Origin: Ilex aquifolium | Taxonomy: Eukaryota; Streptophyta; Magnoliopsida; Aquifoliales; Aquifoliaceae | NCBI GenBank assembly: GCA_951799425.1 | Contig: OX637394.1 | Span: 38,023,001-38,087,000, forward strand | Length of the DNA stretch: 64,000 nt | Reading direction: 5' to 3' | Notes under the pieces: model-generated | What the model was told of the DNA's origin: nothing | The model's database searches: none | Seen by the model: the letters and a program-made list of their open reading frames with translations, nothing else | Shown here: piece after piece, positions 35,578 to 47,837 of the stretch | How the letters are laid out: each line of letters begins with the position of its first letter | Position numbering within the stretch: position 1 is the first letter of the stretch | Translations under genes and position numbers: made by a program

Positions 35578-35595
35578 TCCACCCTTAAACTCAAT

Positions 35596-38500
35596 TCATT
35601 GGGTTCTCATGCCTAGCATCAATTTCAATCTTCCAAACACATCATGCTTTAATGGCTTCGTAAAAATGTCGGCAACTTGATCTTGAGTCTTGCAATGCAC
35701 CAACTTCACTTCTCCATTCATCACATGTTCTCTAATAAAATGGTAGCGCGTATCAATGTGTTTACTCCTCTCATGAAACCCCGGGTTCTTTGCCAAAGCC
35801 ATCGCCGATCTATTATCAACAAGGATCTCCGTGGGAATTTCTTGAGAAAATCCCAAATAATTCAACAAGTTCCTCAACCAAATAGCATGACACACCGTTG
35901 AATTTGCAGCCACATACTCCGCTTCACACGTAGACAAAGTAACAATTGCTTGCTTCTTAGATGACCAAGTAAAAGTCGTTTCTCCCATGAAAAAACAATA
36001 ACCCAGGGTACTTTTCCTTTCATCCAAGTCTCGTCCCCAATCACTATCCGAATATCCAACAAGTCTAAAATCATTAGTGCAAGAATAAAATGAGCCATCA
36101 TTGAGTGTACCTCTGATGTAACGTAAAATCCTCTTCGCCGCATTAAGATGAGTTTGATTCAGTGTTTCTATGTATCTACTAATCAAGCCAACTCCATAAA
36201 GAATGTCCAGCCTTGTGCAAGTAAGGTACCGAAGACTTCCAACTAAACTTTTAAAGTAAGTTGGATCAACATTTCCACCACTAATGGTCTTCCTCAATTC
36301 CAATCCAATTTCTACGGGTGTGTTCACCGGGTTGCAAGAATCCATCTTGAACTTCTTGAGTATTTCCTTTGCATAACTACTTTGAGAAATAAAAATTTCA
36401 TCTTCACTTTGCTTAACTTCAATGCCAAGGAAATGAGACATCAAGCCAATATCAGTCATTTCAAACTCCTTAATCATACTTCTCTTGAATCCATCAAACA
36501 TCATTGGATCATTGTCGATGAAGATCAAGTCATCAACATAAAGGCAAACAACTAGCACACTTCCATTGCCATCCATCTTCATATATAATGCATGCTCATA
36601 AGGACACTTTTGAAAACCATTCTCACGAAAGTATTTGTCAATTCTAGCATTCCATGCACACGGTGCTTGCTTTAATCCATAAAGAGTTTTTCTCAACTTG
36701 TACACTTTATCTTCATGTCTCCTTTTCACATACCCCAAAGGTTGTTCAACATAAATCTCATCCTCAAGAAATCCATTCAAAAATGCCGATTTCACATCGA
36801 GTTGGTAAATCTTCCACTTGTTTTGTGCCGCCAAAGAAATCATCAACCTAATCATTTTCAAACGAGCAACGGAAGCAAATACCTCATCATAATCAATTCC
36901 GGCCCTTTGCTTGTAGCCTTTAGCAACCAACCTTGTCTTGTATCTTTGGACTTCACCATTTGCATCCTTCTTGGTTTTATATACCCATTTCACACCAATT
37001 GCTTTATGACCTTGGGGAAGATTAACTAGTGCACATGTATCATTCTTTTCAATTGACTTCATTTCTTCATCCATTGCTATTCTTCATTTCTCTTCTTGAA
37101 CCGCTTCTTCAAAACTTAAAGGATCACAATCCATAAACAAACAAAACAAATTCAAGTTACCTTCAAAAATTTTCGTAGATTCATAAATCTCTTGCAAACT
37201 TCTCATTTTCCTTGGTTTTTCACTTGAACTTGAATCCGATGATGAATATGATGATGGTGATGATGATGATTCACCTGTAGAAGATGAGGGGGATCCATGT
37301 GGAGGTGTGTGTGGCTCTCTTTGAACTTCCCTTGGTTCTTCGGACTCTTGTTCAAGCATAAGTTCCACTTCGGTGGCTGAAATTTTTTCTTTCCAATCCC
37401 ACGTGTCTTCCTCTTCAAAGATTACATCTCTAGTCATGATCACTTTCTTGGTAATGGGGTTGTATAACTTGTACCCCATTGTTCTATCACCATACCCAAG
37501 AAAAATGCATTTTTCACCTTTATCATCAAGTTTTGTCCTCCTTGCTTCGGGAATCTTCGCATAAGCAATACATCCAAAAACTCTAAGATGGGCTACACTT
37601 GGCTTGAATGAACACCAAACTTCCTCCGGGGTCTTGAAACGAACACTTTTGGTTGGACATCGATTCAATAAGTACACTGCACATGCTACAGCTTCGGCCC
37701 AAAATTCTCTAGGCAATCTTTTTCCTTTCAACATGTTTCTAGCCATATCAAGAATAGTCCTATTTTTTCTTTTCGCAACTCCATTCAATTGAGGTGTGTA
37801 GCTTGGCATGAATTGATGCACAATTTCATGCTCCTTGCAATAGTCTTCAAATAAATAGGAACTATACTCACCACCTTGATCGGATCTCAACCTCTTGATA
37901 AAATAGTCACTTTGCTTCTCAATAAGATTCTTGAACTCCTTAAAAACTTCAAACACTTCGGACTTCCTTTTTAAAAAATACACCCAAGTCTTCCGACTAT
38001 AGTCATCAATAAAAGTAATAAAGTAGCAATTCTTACCATTTGACATAGGCTTCAAAGGACCACAAACATCGGTGTGCACAAGCTCCAAGGGTCGTGATGA
38101 TCTCCACTTGACTTCTCTTGAGAAGCTTAATCTGTGAGACTTGCCAAGAATACACCCTTCACATAACTCATCTAGATGGTCTATGTAGGGTAGACCCTTC
38201 ACCATTTTCTTGCTAGATAAAAGCTTCAAGCCACCAAAATTAAGATGTCCAAGTCTCAAGTGTCACAACCAAGAATCATTTTTAATAATAGCATTCAAAC
38301 ATCTCATAGCATCATGTTGAATATTCAAAAGAAACATTCTATCTTGGACATGTCCACATTAGCAATCAAATTACCACGAGCATCTTTAATTGTAAGGTTA
38401 AGATTCTTCATGCTAATATCATATCCCTTTTCTAAAAGTTGCCCCAAACTCAAAATGCTATTCTTCATATCCGGCACATAATAGACATCGAAAATAAAAT

Positions 38501-38750
38501 CATGATTGCCATTCTTGAGTTTAATAAGAATTTTACCTTTGTCTTTCACCGGAATGTTGGAGGAGTCGCCAAAAGTAACTTTGTCTTGCGCTTCTTCATC
38601 AAGTTCTACAAACATATGCTTTTTGCCACACATATGGTTGCTCGCCCCGGAATCAAGAAACCACACGTTGCCATTATCTTCCTCGGATCTATCGTAGGCT
38701 AACAACAAAGTAGATGCCGCTTCATTACTTGCTTTCTCGGCATAATTCAC
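35596..38750 (-). pseudogene. Copia element 2 pol: protease, integrase, RT, RNase H
   Basis: Protease appears as FLDSGASNHM near 38655. Integrase contains [20 protein letters not shown] and [13 protein letters not shown] contains LDVKSAFLNG and the YVDD site near 36530, and RNase H ends with DIFTKPL close to the polypurine run. Defects: a frameshift near 38270-38325, a TGA for Trp near 38262, and a TGA at 37084-37086 between integrase and RT. The acidic Ser-rich linker (37200-37350) is normal for copia. Coding capacity is broken but recent enough to read easily. Confidence 0.9.
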
Positions 38751-38803
38751 ATGTTCTTCAACGCCTGTATTTGCACTAGCCCAACACTCATTGCTATAAT
38801 GCT

Positions 38804-39758
38804 TTAACTTGTGACAATTGAAGCATTCAACATTCCTCTTGTCAAAACCTTGATTGTTGTAATTGCCGCTTGCTCTTCCTCTTCCTCTACCTCTTGAACC
38901 ATAAGAATTTTGATTTCTTGCATCATTAGTGAATTGGCCTCTTCCTCCTCTACCTTTATTAGCATAGCCTCTTCCATGAGCTTAGTAGCCTCTTCCTCGA
39001 TTGCCATAACCTCTACATCGTGTTCCATTACCTCTTCCTCTTTGAGATGTACTACCTTGAAATTATCTTTTTTCATCTTTCAAAGAAAGCTTGGATTGGA
39101 GAGCTTGTTCAAGAGAACTTGAAGTCTTTTTATTAATACGTTGCTCATGTATTTTCAATGTCGCCATCAATTCATCAATGCTCGTAGTCTTGAAATCCAT
39201 GGATTGCTCAACAGCTACAACAACATGCTCAAATTTTGGGGTTAAGGTTCGTAGTATTTTTTCCATAACTCGAACATCATCAATGTCTTCTCCATACCTT
39301 CGCATTTGATTCACAATCACCAAAGTTCTTGAAAAATACTCCGAAATTAACTCGACTCCATTCATATTCAACCCTTCAAATTCACTTCGCAATATTTGAA
39401 GATGAACCTGAATTGTTTTATCAATGCCTCTATGCATACTCTTCAAAATTTCTCAAGCTTACTTCGAGGTGGAAGCGGAAGAAATCTTCTCAAAAGTGTT
39501 ATCGTCAATACATTGGTAAAGTAGGAATAAATCTTTCTTATCCATCTTTCTTGATTGCTTAAGCACCGTCTTTTGAGCATCATTAAGTGTTTGCTCTTCC
39601 TCCGTAGTCGGTTCGATGTAACATTTTTCAACAATTTCCCAAAGGTCTTGTGATTGTAACAACACCTTGATTTGAATACTCCAATTCCCATAATTATCTT
39701 TCCCCAATTTAAAAAATTGGGGTTGAAGCACATTATTCATAGTAGCCATAACAACCAA
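38804..39758 (-). pseudogene. Copia element 2 gag
   Basis: It begins near 39758 with MNNVLQPQFFKLGKDNYGNW and continues through a gag (UBN2-type) helical region. Adjacent in-frame stops near 39455-39460 separate it from the next segment (39446-39063, LNMNGVELISEYFSR-like). A Glu/Val-rich decayed tract (39076-38804) sits where a Gly/Arg-rich zinc-knuckle linker would be expected. The knuckle is recognisable only as a C-x-x-C-H-like scrap near 38800-38830. Confidence 0.75.
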
Positions 39759-39774
39759 GCTCTGATATCACTTT

Positions 39775-40077
39775 TGTTGGGAATGAAAGCAAAATAAATT
39801 ACCAAAGAACACAAAAACAGAGGACAAAAAATATGCTCCACTACCACACCAATTTCACTCAAGAAACACCTCTATATTTCATCAAGAATGATCACAATAT
39901 CAAGGAATACAAGGGGAATAACTTATCTGAATTTTTCAGCAAAAAACCATCCAAGAAATACAAAGGAATAGAGTTTCTGCTCATGAACAGCCTGCTGCGT
40001 TTTTTCTGGCAGCAAAACAGATTTTTTTACTCTCTTTCTCTCTGTTTTTTTCTGCAGATACACTCTCTGTTTTGGCA
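39775..40077 (-). repeat. 5' LTR of copia element 2, R-U5 only
   Basis: It matches 34993-35295 closely and then stops at the exact start of R; U3 is absent and GAATT host duplication follows. Confidence 0.82.
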
Positions 40078-40082
40078 GAATT

Positions 40083-40821
40083 TTCTATTACGTATATGGA
40101 ATAAGAGGAACACTTATATGCATCACCTATTCATGGAAGTATTATCCGAACTCGATTGAAACATGTGAGAATGACACTTATCTTTGTATTTTCCGAATTC
40201 TGTGCACAGAAATAACATGGTGAGATATCCCGAGCTCAATAAACATTTGAAATGAGTAATACATCGGTCACCTCCTTTGTTTGCTTAATGCCGATACATC
40301 TCGATGGGGGAGTATGAGACGATTCGCCATCTCCGTCGGTTTGATGGCATTGTCGATGGTTTACTTTGGCATGGCTGATGATAACGCCGACTTTGATAAG
40401 AGCAAAAGCAAAAAAAAGAAACATAATGGAGTGACCAAATATGAAGAAACTTTGATATGGGATGGATTATTCTCATGGCAGAACATTGTCTTGCACTAAA
40501 GGACAAATTCACAAACTTGATGCTTTTGTGAAAAATTGAACATCTGTATGCTGCCAATGCTTATGGGACAAAGACCAAGTCCCCATAAATAGAATAAGAG
40601 AGTCTGAACTTCAAGAAGGGCCGATCAGATTCATGTCAAAGCTTTCATGGTGATTTTTTGTGTTTTTATGAATTCGAAAGGCAGACCGAATCCTATTACT
40701 CGACTGTAAGAAAGACCGAACTCTAAAAATTTGAGCAGATACGAGATATGTCAACGACCCCGAGGGTTGAACAAGTCTCACGAACTGGGTTATATGAAGA
40801 TTTCGGGACACGCTTGTTTCG
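40083..40821 (-). other. Degenerate interior next to a Tat-like LTR
   Basis: No supportable gene; frames up to 84 codons lack recognisable motifs. By position it is the start of the internal domain of the LTR at 40842-41345, cut by copia element 2. Confidence 0.4.
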
Positions 40822-41345
40822 TTTCCCACATACAGCGCCAAATTACACGGGTAAGAATCCGCCAATAGTTGAAATATGTCGAGGTGTGTTCCTATTCTTC
40901 GAGTATCATCCAGTCCATGAGCTGCAAGGCAAAAAAAGGTTAGAGGGACCCCCGGCGTTAAGCCAGATGAGGTCCATCCGATGCCTTAAGTCAGTATTGC
41001 GATCAATACCTGAATCGACGAGTGTATAAACTAGAAAAATAATATAGGGGTGTGTGCGTGAAGTATAGAGCCGAGGTGCCCATACTTGAGGCCCCCTCTT
41101 TCTTGGGCCTTCACCCCTATTTATAGAGAAAAAGTAGAGAGTCCCTTACCGGTCAACAATGAAGACCCTCTAGAAGATAGGTATAGGGTAGCCTACTAAA
41201 ATACTCATTATCTGCCATATATTTTTTGTAGTGCGTCCTACTTGTGATATATGTCAATTCTTTCATTAGGTGTAGGACTGGTGGACCCACTTGACAGAAA
41301 TGTCCCGTCACATGTCGTGTCGAAAATTATCACCTCTAACTAAAA
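40822..41345 (-). repeat. Tat-like LTR 3' portion with PBS (- strand)
   Basis: On - a TATA box CTCTATAAATAGGGG (about 41112-41126) is followed by a leader and TTGGCGCTGTATGTGGGAA at 40824-40842, which parallels the PBS of the Tat element at 47757-47775 (TTGGCGTCGTCTGTGGGAA). The CGCCGGGGGTCCCT-like text near 40950 is also typical of Tat LTRs. The outer (right) end is not certain; 41345 is a guess. Confidence 0.6.
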
Positions 41346-41888
41346 ATATATTTTACCTAAAATAAAAAAAGCATAAGAACGACCTGAATTATTTAGATCC
41401 CACAACTTATGTTATAACTTACCTTTTAACCACAATAAACATTTTAATCGTGCTTACCATTGAACCCCAATTAAAGCATTTTAATTAATTTATTTTAATC
41501 ACAATAAACATTTTAACCATAGTATCGGGTTCCCTAATCTCTCTCTCTCTCCATCCATATACTATCAATTGAATTGGTACACAGTTCCATGATACTCAAA
41601 TAACATTTTGTTGTATTCTGATTCTGGAGGGGAGCCAGAAAAAACCAGCAAACTACATTGAATTGCAGGGCATTTACAATTGGGATATGAGTTAACTGTT
41701 TATTTGAAGTCAACACTTATCATCCTTTAATGTCTCATCAAGAGAGATGCTTGTGAACACAAGCATAACATTGACCTAATGCCTCCAAAAGACAAGGAAT
41801 GATTGTTTTTTTTAAGATATTAAGTTGCATTAACCAATATAAGTAAATTGTATTCTACTTCCATGTGAGGGTTCGAGACACTTAACCC
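41346..41888. other. Gene-free stretch
   Basis: A+T-rich, with repeats of CACAATAAACATTTTAA (about 41430 and 41500) and a short CT run (41537-41550). Nothing else recognised. Confidence 0.4.
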
Positions 41889-42810
41889 TTGGGTTCGTTT
41901 GGTTGCCGAAAGAATGAATTGTAGTTGGTAATACAGGCTAATTTCATATAGGTGGATAAAATACATGATTAAATATGAGAAAAAAATATTACGTATTGTA
42001 ATCCAGTATTTGGTAAGACTCTGAATTAAGAATGGGATAATAGAATAACAATTACATGTTGACTAAAAAACTATCAATATTGTATAGTTATTAATGTTTT
42101 TGTTTTCTATTGCGTAAAATAGTGAATTTACAAAAGTAATAAGTTTGAATTGGATTATAATACCACCTCCTCATGTGGTATTATAATCGGCTTAATAATA
42201 CGAATACAGTGTATTATTTGGATAAGCAATGTATTATTTGGATAAGAATTTTAAATAAGACTATATATAATACAAATGGCTTGTTTGGTTGTCATATTAA
42301 AAATGGATGGATTAAATAAAGTAATTCAGTCTAATACAATACAGATGGACAAAAGACAAGATTAAATAGGGTATTAGAAAAATACGTAATTTTAACTAGT
42401 GTTTGGCAATACACAACATAAACGTTGGATAGTAGTTATTTAATCCAATCAGTTGTTTGGTTAGGAAATTATTTCATCGTATTAATATTGAATTAGCAAA
42501 AATACCCTCAATTAGCGTTTGTTACATTGATGACAGCTTGATTTTATCAATTGAGGGATTATAATAGTAAATGTGTAGAATAATACTTTTGAGTTTGATT
42601 ATAATATCACATCTATTGGTGGTATTAAAATACTCCTATAATACAGGTCTATCGTACAAAAAATATATTATAAGTATACTATTAATATACTTTTTAAAAA
42701 TTAATACAGTATTAAATTGCTTACCAAATAAAATATTAGGCTCGATTAAATAAAAAATAATACAATCTAATATTTAATCCCCTCATAATACGTCTACCAA
42801 ACGAGCCCAA
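41889..42810. mobile_element. Probable MITE(s) with TTGGG(C/T)TCGTTTGGT ends
   Basis: TTGGGTTCGTTTGGTTG at 41889 and the inverted CCAAACGAGCCCAA at 42797-42810 form terminal inverted repeats. An internal GGCTTGTTTGGTTG at about 42279 suggests two related elements fused or nested. The interior is A+T-rich with many TAATACA-type repeats and no ORF. The target duplication could not be fixed, so superfamily is left open. Confidence 0.5.
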
Positions 42811-43166
42811 AATATTTTTCGTAACCAAATATTGTATAAGATTAAATTATAGAGTCTCAATCTGACTTTGTAATGTACCCTTTAATATTGTAACTAAAAG
42901 ACCCCTTATGGTTTAAAAGTCTACATTTCACGCACTCAATATTTTTTACTAAAGCACAAATAGTTAATGATTTAACTGTTCATTAAGTCCATTTTCAATT
43001 AAAACTCAAACTCTTATCCAAATTTGAGTAAAAAAATAGTAACAAACTTGATTTGATATAGACATTTCTAATGGAAAAACTCAAATTTAAAGGAAGAGAA
43101 ACCTAAATTTAAATATAGATAAACCTAAATTTAAATGAGGATAAAATATGATCATTAGATCTTTAA
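42811..43166. other. Gene-free stretch between MITEs
   Basis: A+T-rich DNA; CCTAAATTTAAAT-like text (43110-43130) resembles the MITE to the right. No gene seen. Confidence 0.4.
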
Positions 43167-43952
43167 GAGCATCTCCAATCCTTACCATTTTTTTAAACCC
43201 AAATTTAAAATTTGGGTTTAAAAAAAACTCTTAAAAACCTCTTCAATACTAGACCTATACTCATATCAAATCAAGGAAAACTCATTTTTTTACTTAAATC
43301 AAGGAAAACTCAAATTCATATCCAAATATTTAACGGTGAGATTTCACCCTCATTTAAAAATTCAATGGTCATATTTTACCCTCTTTTAAATTTCGGTTTG
43401 TCTTCATTTAAATTTAGGTTTGTCTTCCTTTAAATTTAAGTTTCTCCATTTTAGAGATCTATAACAAATCAAATTTTTTACTCTTTTTTTACTCAAATTT
43501 GAGTAAAAATTTGAATTTTCATTAGAGATGGTCAAGAGGATGAAATCTCACCATTCAATATTTGGATATAAATTTGAGTCTCCAGTAAAAAAATGAGTCT
43601 TCCTTTATTTGAAGAAAATATTCATTACAATGGTGATCACATTGTCATATAGTATCATCAATCAATAATATTAAAACAAATAAGTAAATAGACCCCACAA
43701 AAATTAATAATTAACCTGTCATATAAGCAAATAATTCTTTAATTTTCCTCCATGTAAGCTCAAGTGGGATTCACCTTACCCACTTAGAATTTTATTATTG
43801 ATTAGTGATACCATATCATCAACGGTGACATGGTATCACCATTACATTTAATATTTACTCCTTGATTTGATATGAGTATTGGTCTAGGGAGAAGATCTTT
43901 AAGAGTTTTTTTACCCAAATTTAAAATTTGGGTTTAAGGATTGGAGATGCTC
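43167..43952. mobile_element. PIF/Harbinger (Tourist-like) MITE, 786 bp, TSD TAA
   Basis: Ends are GAGCATCTCCAATCC and its inverted copy GGATTGGAGATGCTC, flanked by TAA at 43164-43166 and 43953-43955. The terminal inverted repeat extends about 100 bp and contains AAACCCAAATTTAAAATTTG, itself palindromic. No transposase. The 3-bp TAA duplication and GAGCATCTCC ends fit PIF/Harbinger MITEs. Confidence 0.82.
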
Positions 43953-44559
43953 TAAGAAAGCAAAAAGAAAGTGATTTTCTTTTTCATAAAAAAGGAAGGG
44001 ATAATGTAGACAAGCTTATAAAAGTACTTAGTTTGTGATTTTATTGAAAATTTTGATTTTTATCCTTTTGATGGTGAATTTGAATGAAAATTCTGGCAGT
44101 AATATTTTCAACCGAAACTGGAAGGATGCAACAGATGGAGTTTCAATTATAGGGAAGTAAAGTTTTAAGAGCCCAAATTACATGAAGATTAAGTGTAATT
44201 TGCTCTTAAAACAATACCACAAACTCTCCCCTCTGAATTTAGTAGAGTTTTCTTGCAAATATCAGTAGAAAACAAATGGATCTTTCAGCCATCAAACAAC
44301 ATTTTCAGGAAATGAATACAGAATAATACTTGACAAAAGATCATCTGACATTTATTCCCCATATCAAAGGTTTTACAAGTACTGACATTAATCTGTTCAA
44401 GGGTCTCAAGATCACATTTAATATGAACTTGGAAGATGAAGGAACAAGTAATTGTTCATAAATCCCACATTGCAGATAGGATAATATGAGAAAAAAAAGA
44501 CAAAGAAATATACTTATTAACCAGAGGATTTGTGTTGCCACTGCCTGATGAGTTGTTTG

Positions 44560-44655
44560 TCAGTTTGCCTTGACTTCCTTCTCCTTTGGTTTGCCCTTCT
44601 TGGGCTTCATGAAGCAGAAACAGGAACAACAGGGACACTGGAACAAGAACTTCAT
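44560..44655 (-). CDS. Candidate Cys-rich, Lys-rich 31-aa microprotein
   Basis: ATG at 44653-44655 and TGA at 44560-44562 (-) enclose 31 codons. Residues 7-15 are CPCCSCFCF, five cysteines in a hydrophobic run, followed by MKPKKGKPKEKEVKAN, strongly basic. A Cys cluster beside a Lys-rich tail suggests S-acylation and peripheral membrane attachment or metal binding, but that is inference. It lies in the least transposon-like part of the window (43956-45505). GGTTAATAAG at about 44512-44521 (-) could be a 5' splice site in a 3' untranslated exon. Such a composition is unlikely by chance, though no database search was possible. Confidence 0.5.
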   Translation of the reverse strand: MKFLFQCPCCSCFCFMKPKKGKPKEKEVKAN

Positions 44656-45505
44656 TGTTTTCCGTTCACCAGATCTCAAAAATGTTCAGATTTGAGATGA
44701 ACCAGCATACATAGAATAGCTTGGTTGTTTTTCTTCCCACCTTCTTTTCAATCCAGTGCCTTTTTTAATTATATATTTGTTGTTCACGGGATTCCATTTC
44801 AGTCACTATCACTTTAGAAAAGTGCCAGCTTTTAGAAAAGACAGCTTGGGATGGGCAATAATGGTGGGGTTAAGATTAGTCTTCATAATTTTCGACATGA
44901 ATTCGACATGGAATCAAGTACACATGATTAACAAATTGAAGTTTAGTCTTAACGAGTTAGGATAATAAACAGATAAACCCATCAAATTCATTAAATAAAT
45001 GGGTCCACATAAAATCGAGTATACACAACACAATTGTGAATAAATTGTGTATGAGTTGAAAAGATTTTACTCAATAATGTTATACAACTCAAAAACATGT
45101 CACGATAGGAACCATAACAACCCTAATTATGACAGAAATTATTTTAGGGTACCCCTCATAAAGAGAGTGGGTCTATGCTTACCCACTTATGTTGAAAATA
45201 AGGGATTCCTTTTGATTTCTTTGTCTCACTCACTTGAAAAAGGTTGCTGGGCTGGCAAGCAATGAAGAACAGAGCTTGTGAAATTTACCAATGGGTAAAA
45301 ATATACAACAACCGCTTGTAAGTTTGATAAGTAGTGCCACAAATGTCAAAGGATTTATTATTCGACAATCCAAAGTGGACATAACTTTTGATGGCTGTAT
45401 AGAAAATCGCCAATTTGAATGATAGATGTGGCAATTGGAAAATACTGCTTAACTAGAAATCCATATAGATGTGATATGAATGTAAATCCGGTCGTGGCTT
45501 GTTAT
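44656..45505. other. Gene-free flank
   Basis: Upstream side of the candidate microprotein, before the Mutator-like element. No TATA box stands out close to the ORF and no other ORF is convincing. Confidence 0.35.
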
Positions 45506-45515
45506 GTCTACGTTG

Positions 45516-46693
45516 GAGCTTTTCCCCAAACTCAGTCTCCCTACAAACTTCATTCTCAAACTCAATCAGTTTTGAACTTATTTCTCAAACTCTGTCTGTT
45601 TTTAAAAACGTCATTTAGAATGACTCCTTGACGGGTTAAAACGTCATTCAAAATGACGATTTCAAATTGAAATTTTTTTATTTAAATCGTGATTTGAAAT
45701 GATGTCTTTAAAGGCGTCAGTGAGAATGACGTTAAAAAAAGTGAATTGAAAACGATAACATAACAGGCGTTAAAAATTTGATGAGACGTTTTCTGATTGC
45801 TTTGTAACTGATTCTGTTGCCTTAAAAGAAAATTTTAGGACGAGATATATCTCTTGGTAGAAGATTTCAAGCAATGAAAATTTTTAAATATCCTTAGAAC
45901 TAAATAACTTCTGACTCCTGTGTTGTAATGTTGTACAGCAAGGGACCACAAGCTCAGAGATCATATTGCATCTGAGAGAATTTTGTGTTCTCAGTTTTCT
46001 GTGAAGTCAAAAGAACCAGGGGAAAAGATATCCACAATATCATGTGCACTAGCAGAAACAGTTGCCTCTGTTGCAGTTGCTGCCACTGTTGTGGGTGCAG
46101 AAGCTACGTCTATCCCCCTCTATGTCTCACTCAACACTGCAGTAGAAGCTCTAGGTAATTTTGTCTTCTCCCTCTCTGTCCTCTTCCTCCTCTACCCCAA
46201 CGCAGAATCCCCCCCCCCTCCCCCATACACACGACTGTTTGTTAAAATGATGCACATCATCTGTTAAAATGCCTAATACATGCAGCCTTCAATTTTCTGT
46301 CTGGATATGTATGGGTTCTGTTTCTTATAGCAGTGGGGGAGTTGTATCAGCAGTCAACAATTCAATAGTTTTTTTTTTTTTTTACACATTTTTTAAAACG
46401 TCATTTTGAATGACGTTTTCCATCCACCAATTTTTTTAACACTTGTTATATTATCGTTTTTAATTCACTTTTTTTAACGTCATCCTCACTGACACCTTTA
46501 AAGACGTCATTTCAAACGACGATTTAAATAAAAAAATTTCAATTTGAAATCGTCATTTTGAATGACGTTTTAACTTATGAAGGTGTCATTCTAAATTACG
46601 TTTTTAAAAACAGACTGATTTTGGGAAATAAGTTTAAAACTGACTGGATATGAGAATAAAGTTTGTGGAGTGGCTGGGTTTGGGGAAAAGCTC
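45516..46693. mobile_element. Mutator-like non-autonomous element (Pack-MULE type), TSD GTCTACGTTG
   Basis: Ends GAGCTTTTCCCCAAAC and the exact inverse GTTTGGGGAAAAGCTC are flanked by a perfect 10-bp duplication at 45506-45515 and 46694-46703. The terminal inverted repeats extend about 270 bp with many copies of AACGTCATTC. The 10-bp duplication and long inverted ends fit MULEs. The interior (about 45790-46390) is unrelated to the ends and looks like captured gene sequence. Confidence 0.82.
45939..46154 (+). pseudogene. Captured host-gene exon inside the Mutator-like element
   Basis: A 216-bp open block is bounded by a 3' splice-like TTGTACAG (AG 45937-45938) and a 5' splice-like GTAATT (46155). 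The 71 complete codons include CALAETVASVAVAATVVGAEA, an Ala/Val-rich segment resembling a transmembrane or plastid-protein segment. No start codon or upstream exon is retained with confidence. The parent gene was not identified. Confidence 0.55.
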
Positions 46694-46703
46694 GTCTACG
46701 TTG

Positions 46704-46976
46704 ATGTTGTATTTGAATGTGTCATATTTTTGTCGTATTCAAATCAACATTGGTCCAATTATCTTTCATCCAAAATCACCACAATGACCACATAGATTCT
46801 CATAAAATAAAATCTACTTAATCCACAACTTAATAATAACAAAAAAAATTATTTAGATTTATATACAACTCAAGAATACTAAATCAAGAAATAAAAAACT
46901 AAACATTTTCTTTTTACAATACCAATTAAAGAACTTTATAGTGTCAAAATTGAATTATTTATCATTTAATACTACC
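46704..46976. other. Gene-free A+T-rich stretch
   Basis: Target DNA between the Mutator-like element and the Tat LTR; nothing recognised. Confidence 0.4.
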
Positions 46977-47755
46977 TGATAAAGACGGAATTTTGGGCAT
47001 GGGCCGTCGTAACTTCGGAGCCCAATAAGCCCAGAAAACTCCAGTTTGCTCATTAAGAAGTACCCCTGATCAGCCAACATCGAGGGCAGAAAGGGCCAAA
47101 AGGCAAAGCCCAACGGCGCCAGAGGACCAACAGTCCAGCCCAGACCCAATTTAGTCTAACTAAAGTGCAGCCCAGGAAAGATAAGTCAAACCCTTGCCCT
47201 GGAAGGATCCCGTCATGCCACGTGTACAAAGGACAAGGGGACCGTCTCTGATGCCTATGACAGTTACACCCTCCCAGACGTAGAGAGTGGTGGTGCGCGT
47301 AACAATCCAGAGATCATGAGCACAGTAGCCCCGACTAGCAAAGGCTGTTGCAGGACAGCGACGAGAGGTCCCACGGAATCAGCAAAAATATAGAAGGAGC
47401 CACCGAAAGCCCTAGGAGGAACGACTGGTATATATACAACAGTGTTATCCTACCAGGGGGCATCTTCTTCTTCCCCACGGCATACCCCAGCCCTAGATAC
47501 ATAATAAACGAAGCACAAGTCCTTGTAAAGGCCCTGCGCCTGCAACCTCATTGTATTCACCAAAAGATCAATATACAGCCTCAAGGAGCAAGAGACTCAA
47601 TTACAGTGGATGTAGCCTTAGTCCATCGGCTAAGGTGAACCACTTACAATCTGTGTCTTCCATTTTTCACAGATTAACCACTCACTCAACCAAACTCGCT
47701 AACCTCACGAGCCTCCCATTGGCTGGGCTTGGGCCACTATTTTCGGTCATCATCA
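46977..47755 (+). repeat. 5' LTR of the Tat element, followed by PBS at 47757-47775
   Basis: It begins TGATAAAGACGG, holds a TATA box near 47428-47436 (GGTATATATAC) and ends about CATCA just before TTGGCGTCGTCTGTGGGAA. The exact 3' end is uncertain by a few bases because no second LTR is visible. Confidence 0.75.
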
Positions 47756-47837
47756 GTTGGCGTCGTCTGTGGGAACGATTTTCGTCGTTTTCATTCAAAT
47801 TCTCCTATATCCTTGATTACTTTGATGCTTTTGACCC

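Larger units (their letters stand above)
34993..40077 (-). mobile_element. Ty1/copia element 2, decayed, 5' LTR lacking U3 (TSD GAATT)
   Basis: The 3' LTR is 34993-35577 (585 bp) and the 5' LTR only 39775-40077 (303 bp), equal to the 34993-35295 part. GAATT flanks both sides (34988-34992, 40078-40082). A PBS TGATATCAGAGC is at 39759-39770 (-) next to the 5' LTR, and a polypurine run abuts the 3' LTR at 35578-35590. Between them lie gag, protease, integrase, RT and RNase H, all on -. Confidence 0.88.

Noticed and set aside
40281..41029. Frames of 72-93 codons on + near the Tat-like LTR
   Set aside because: They run antisense to an LTR and PBS and show no recognisable domain.
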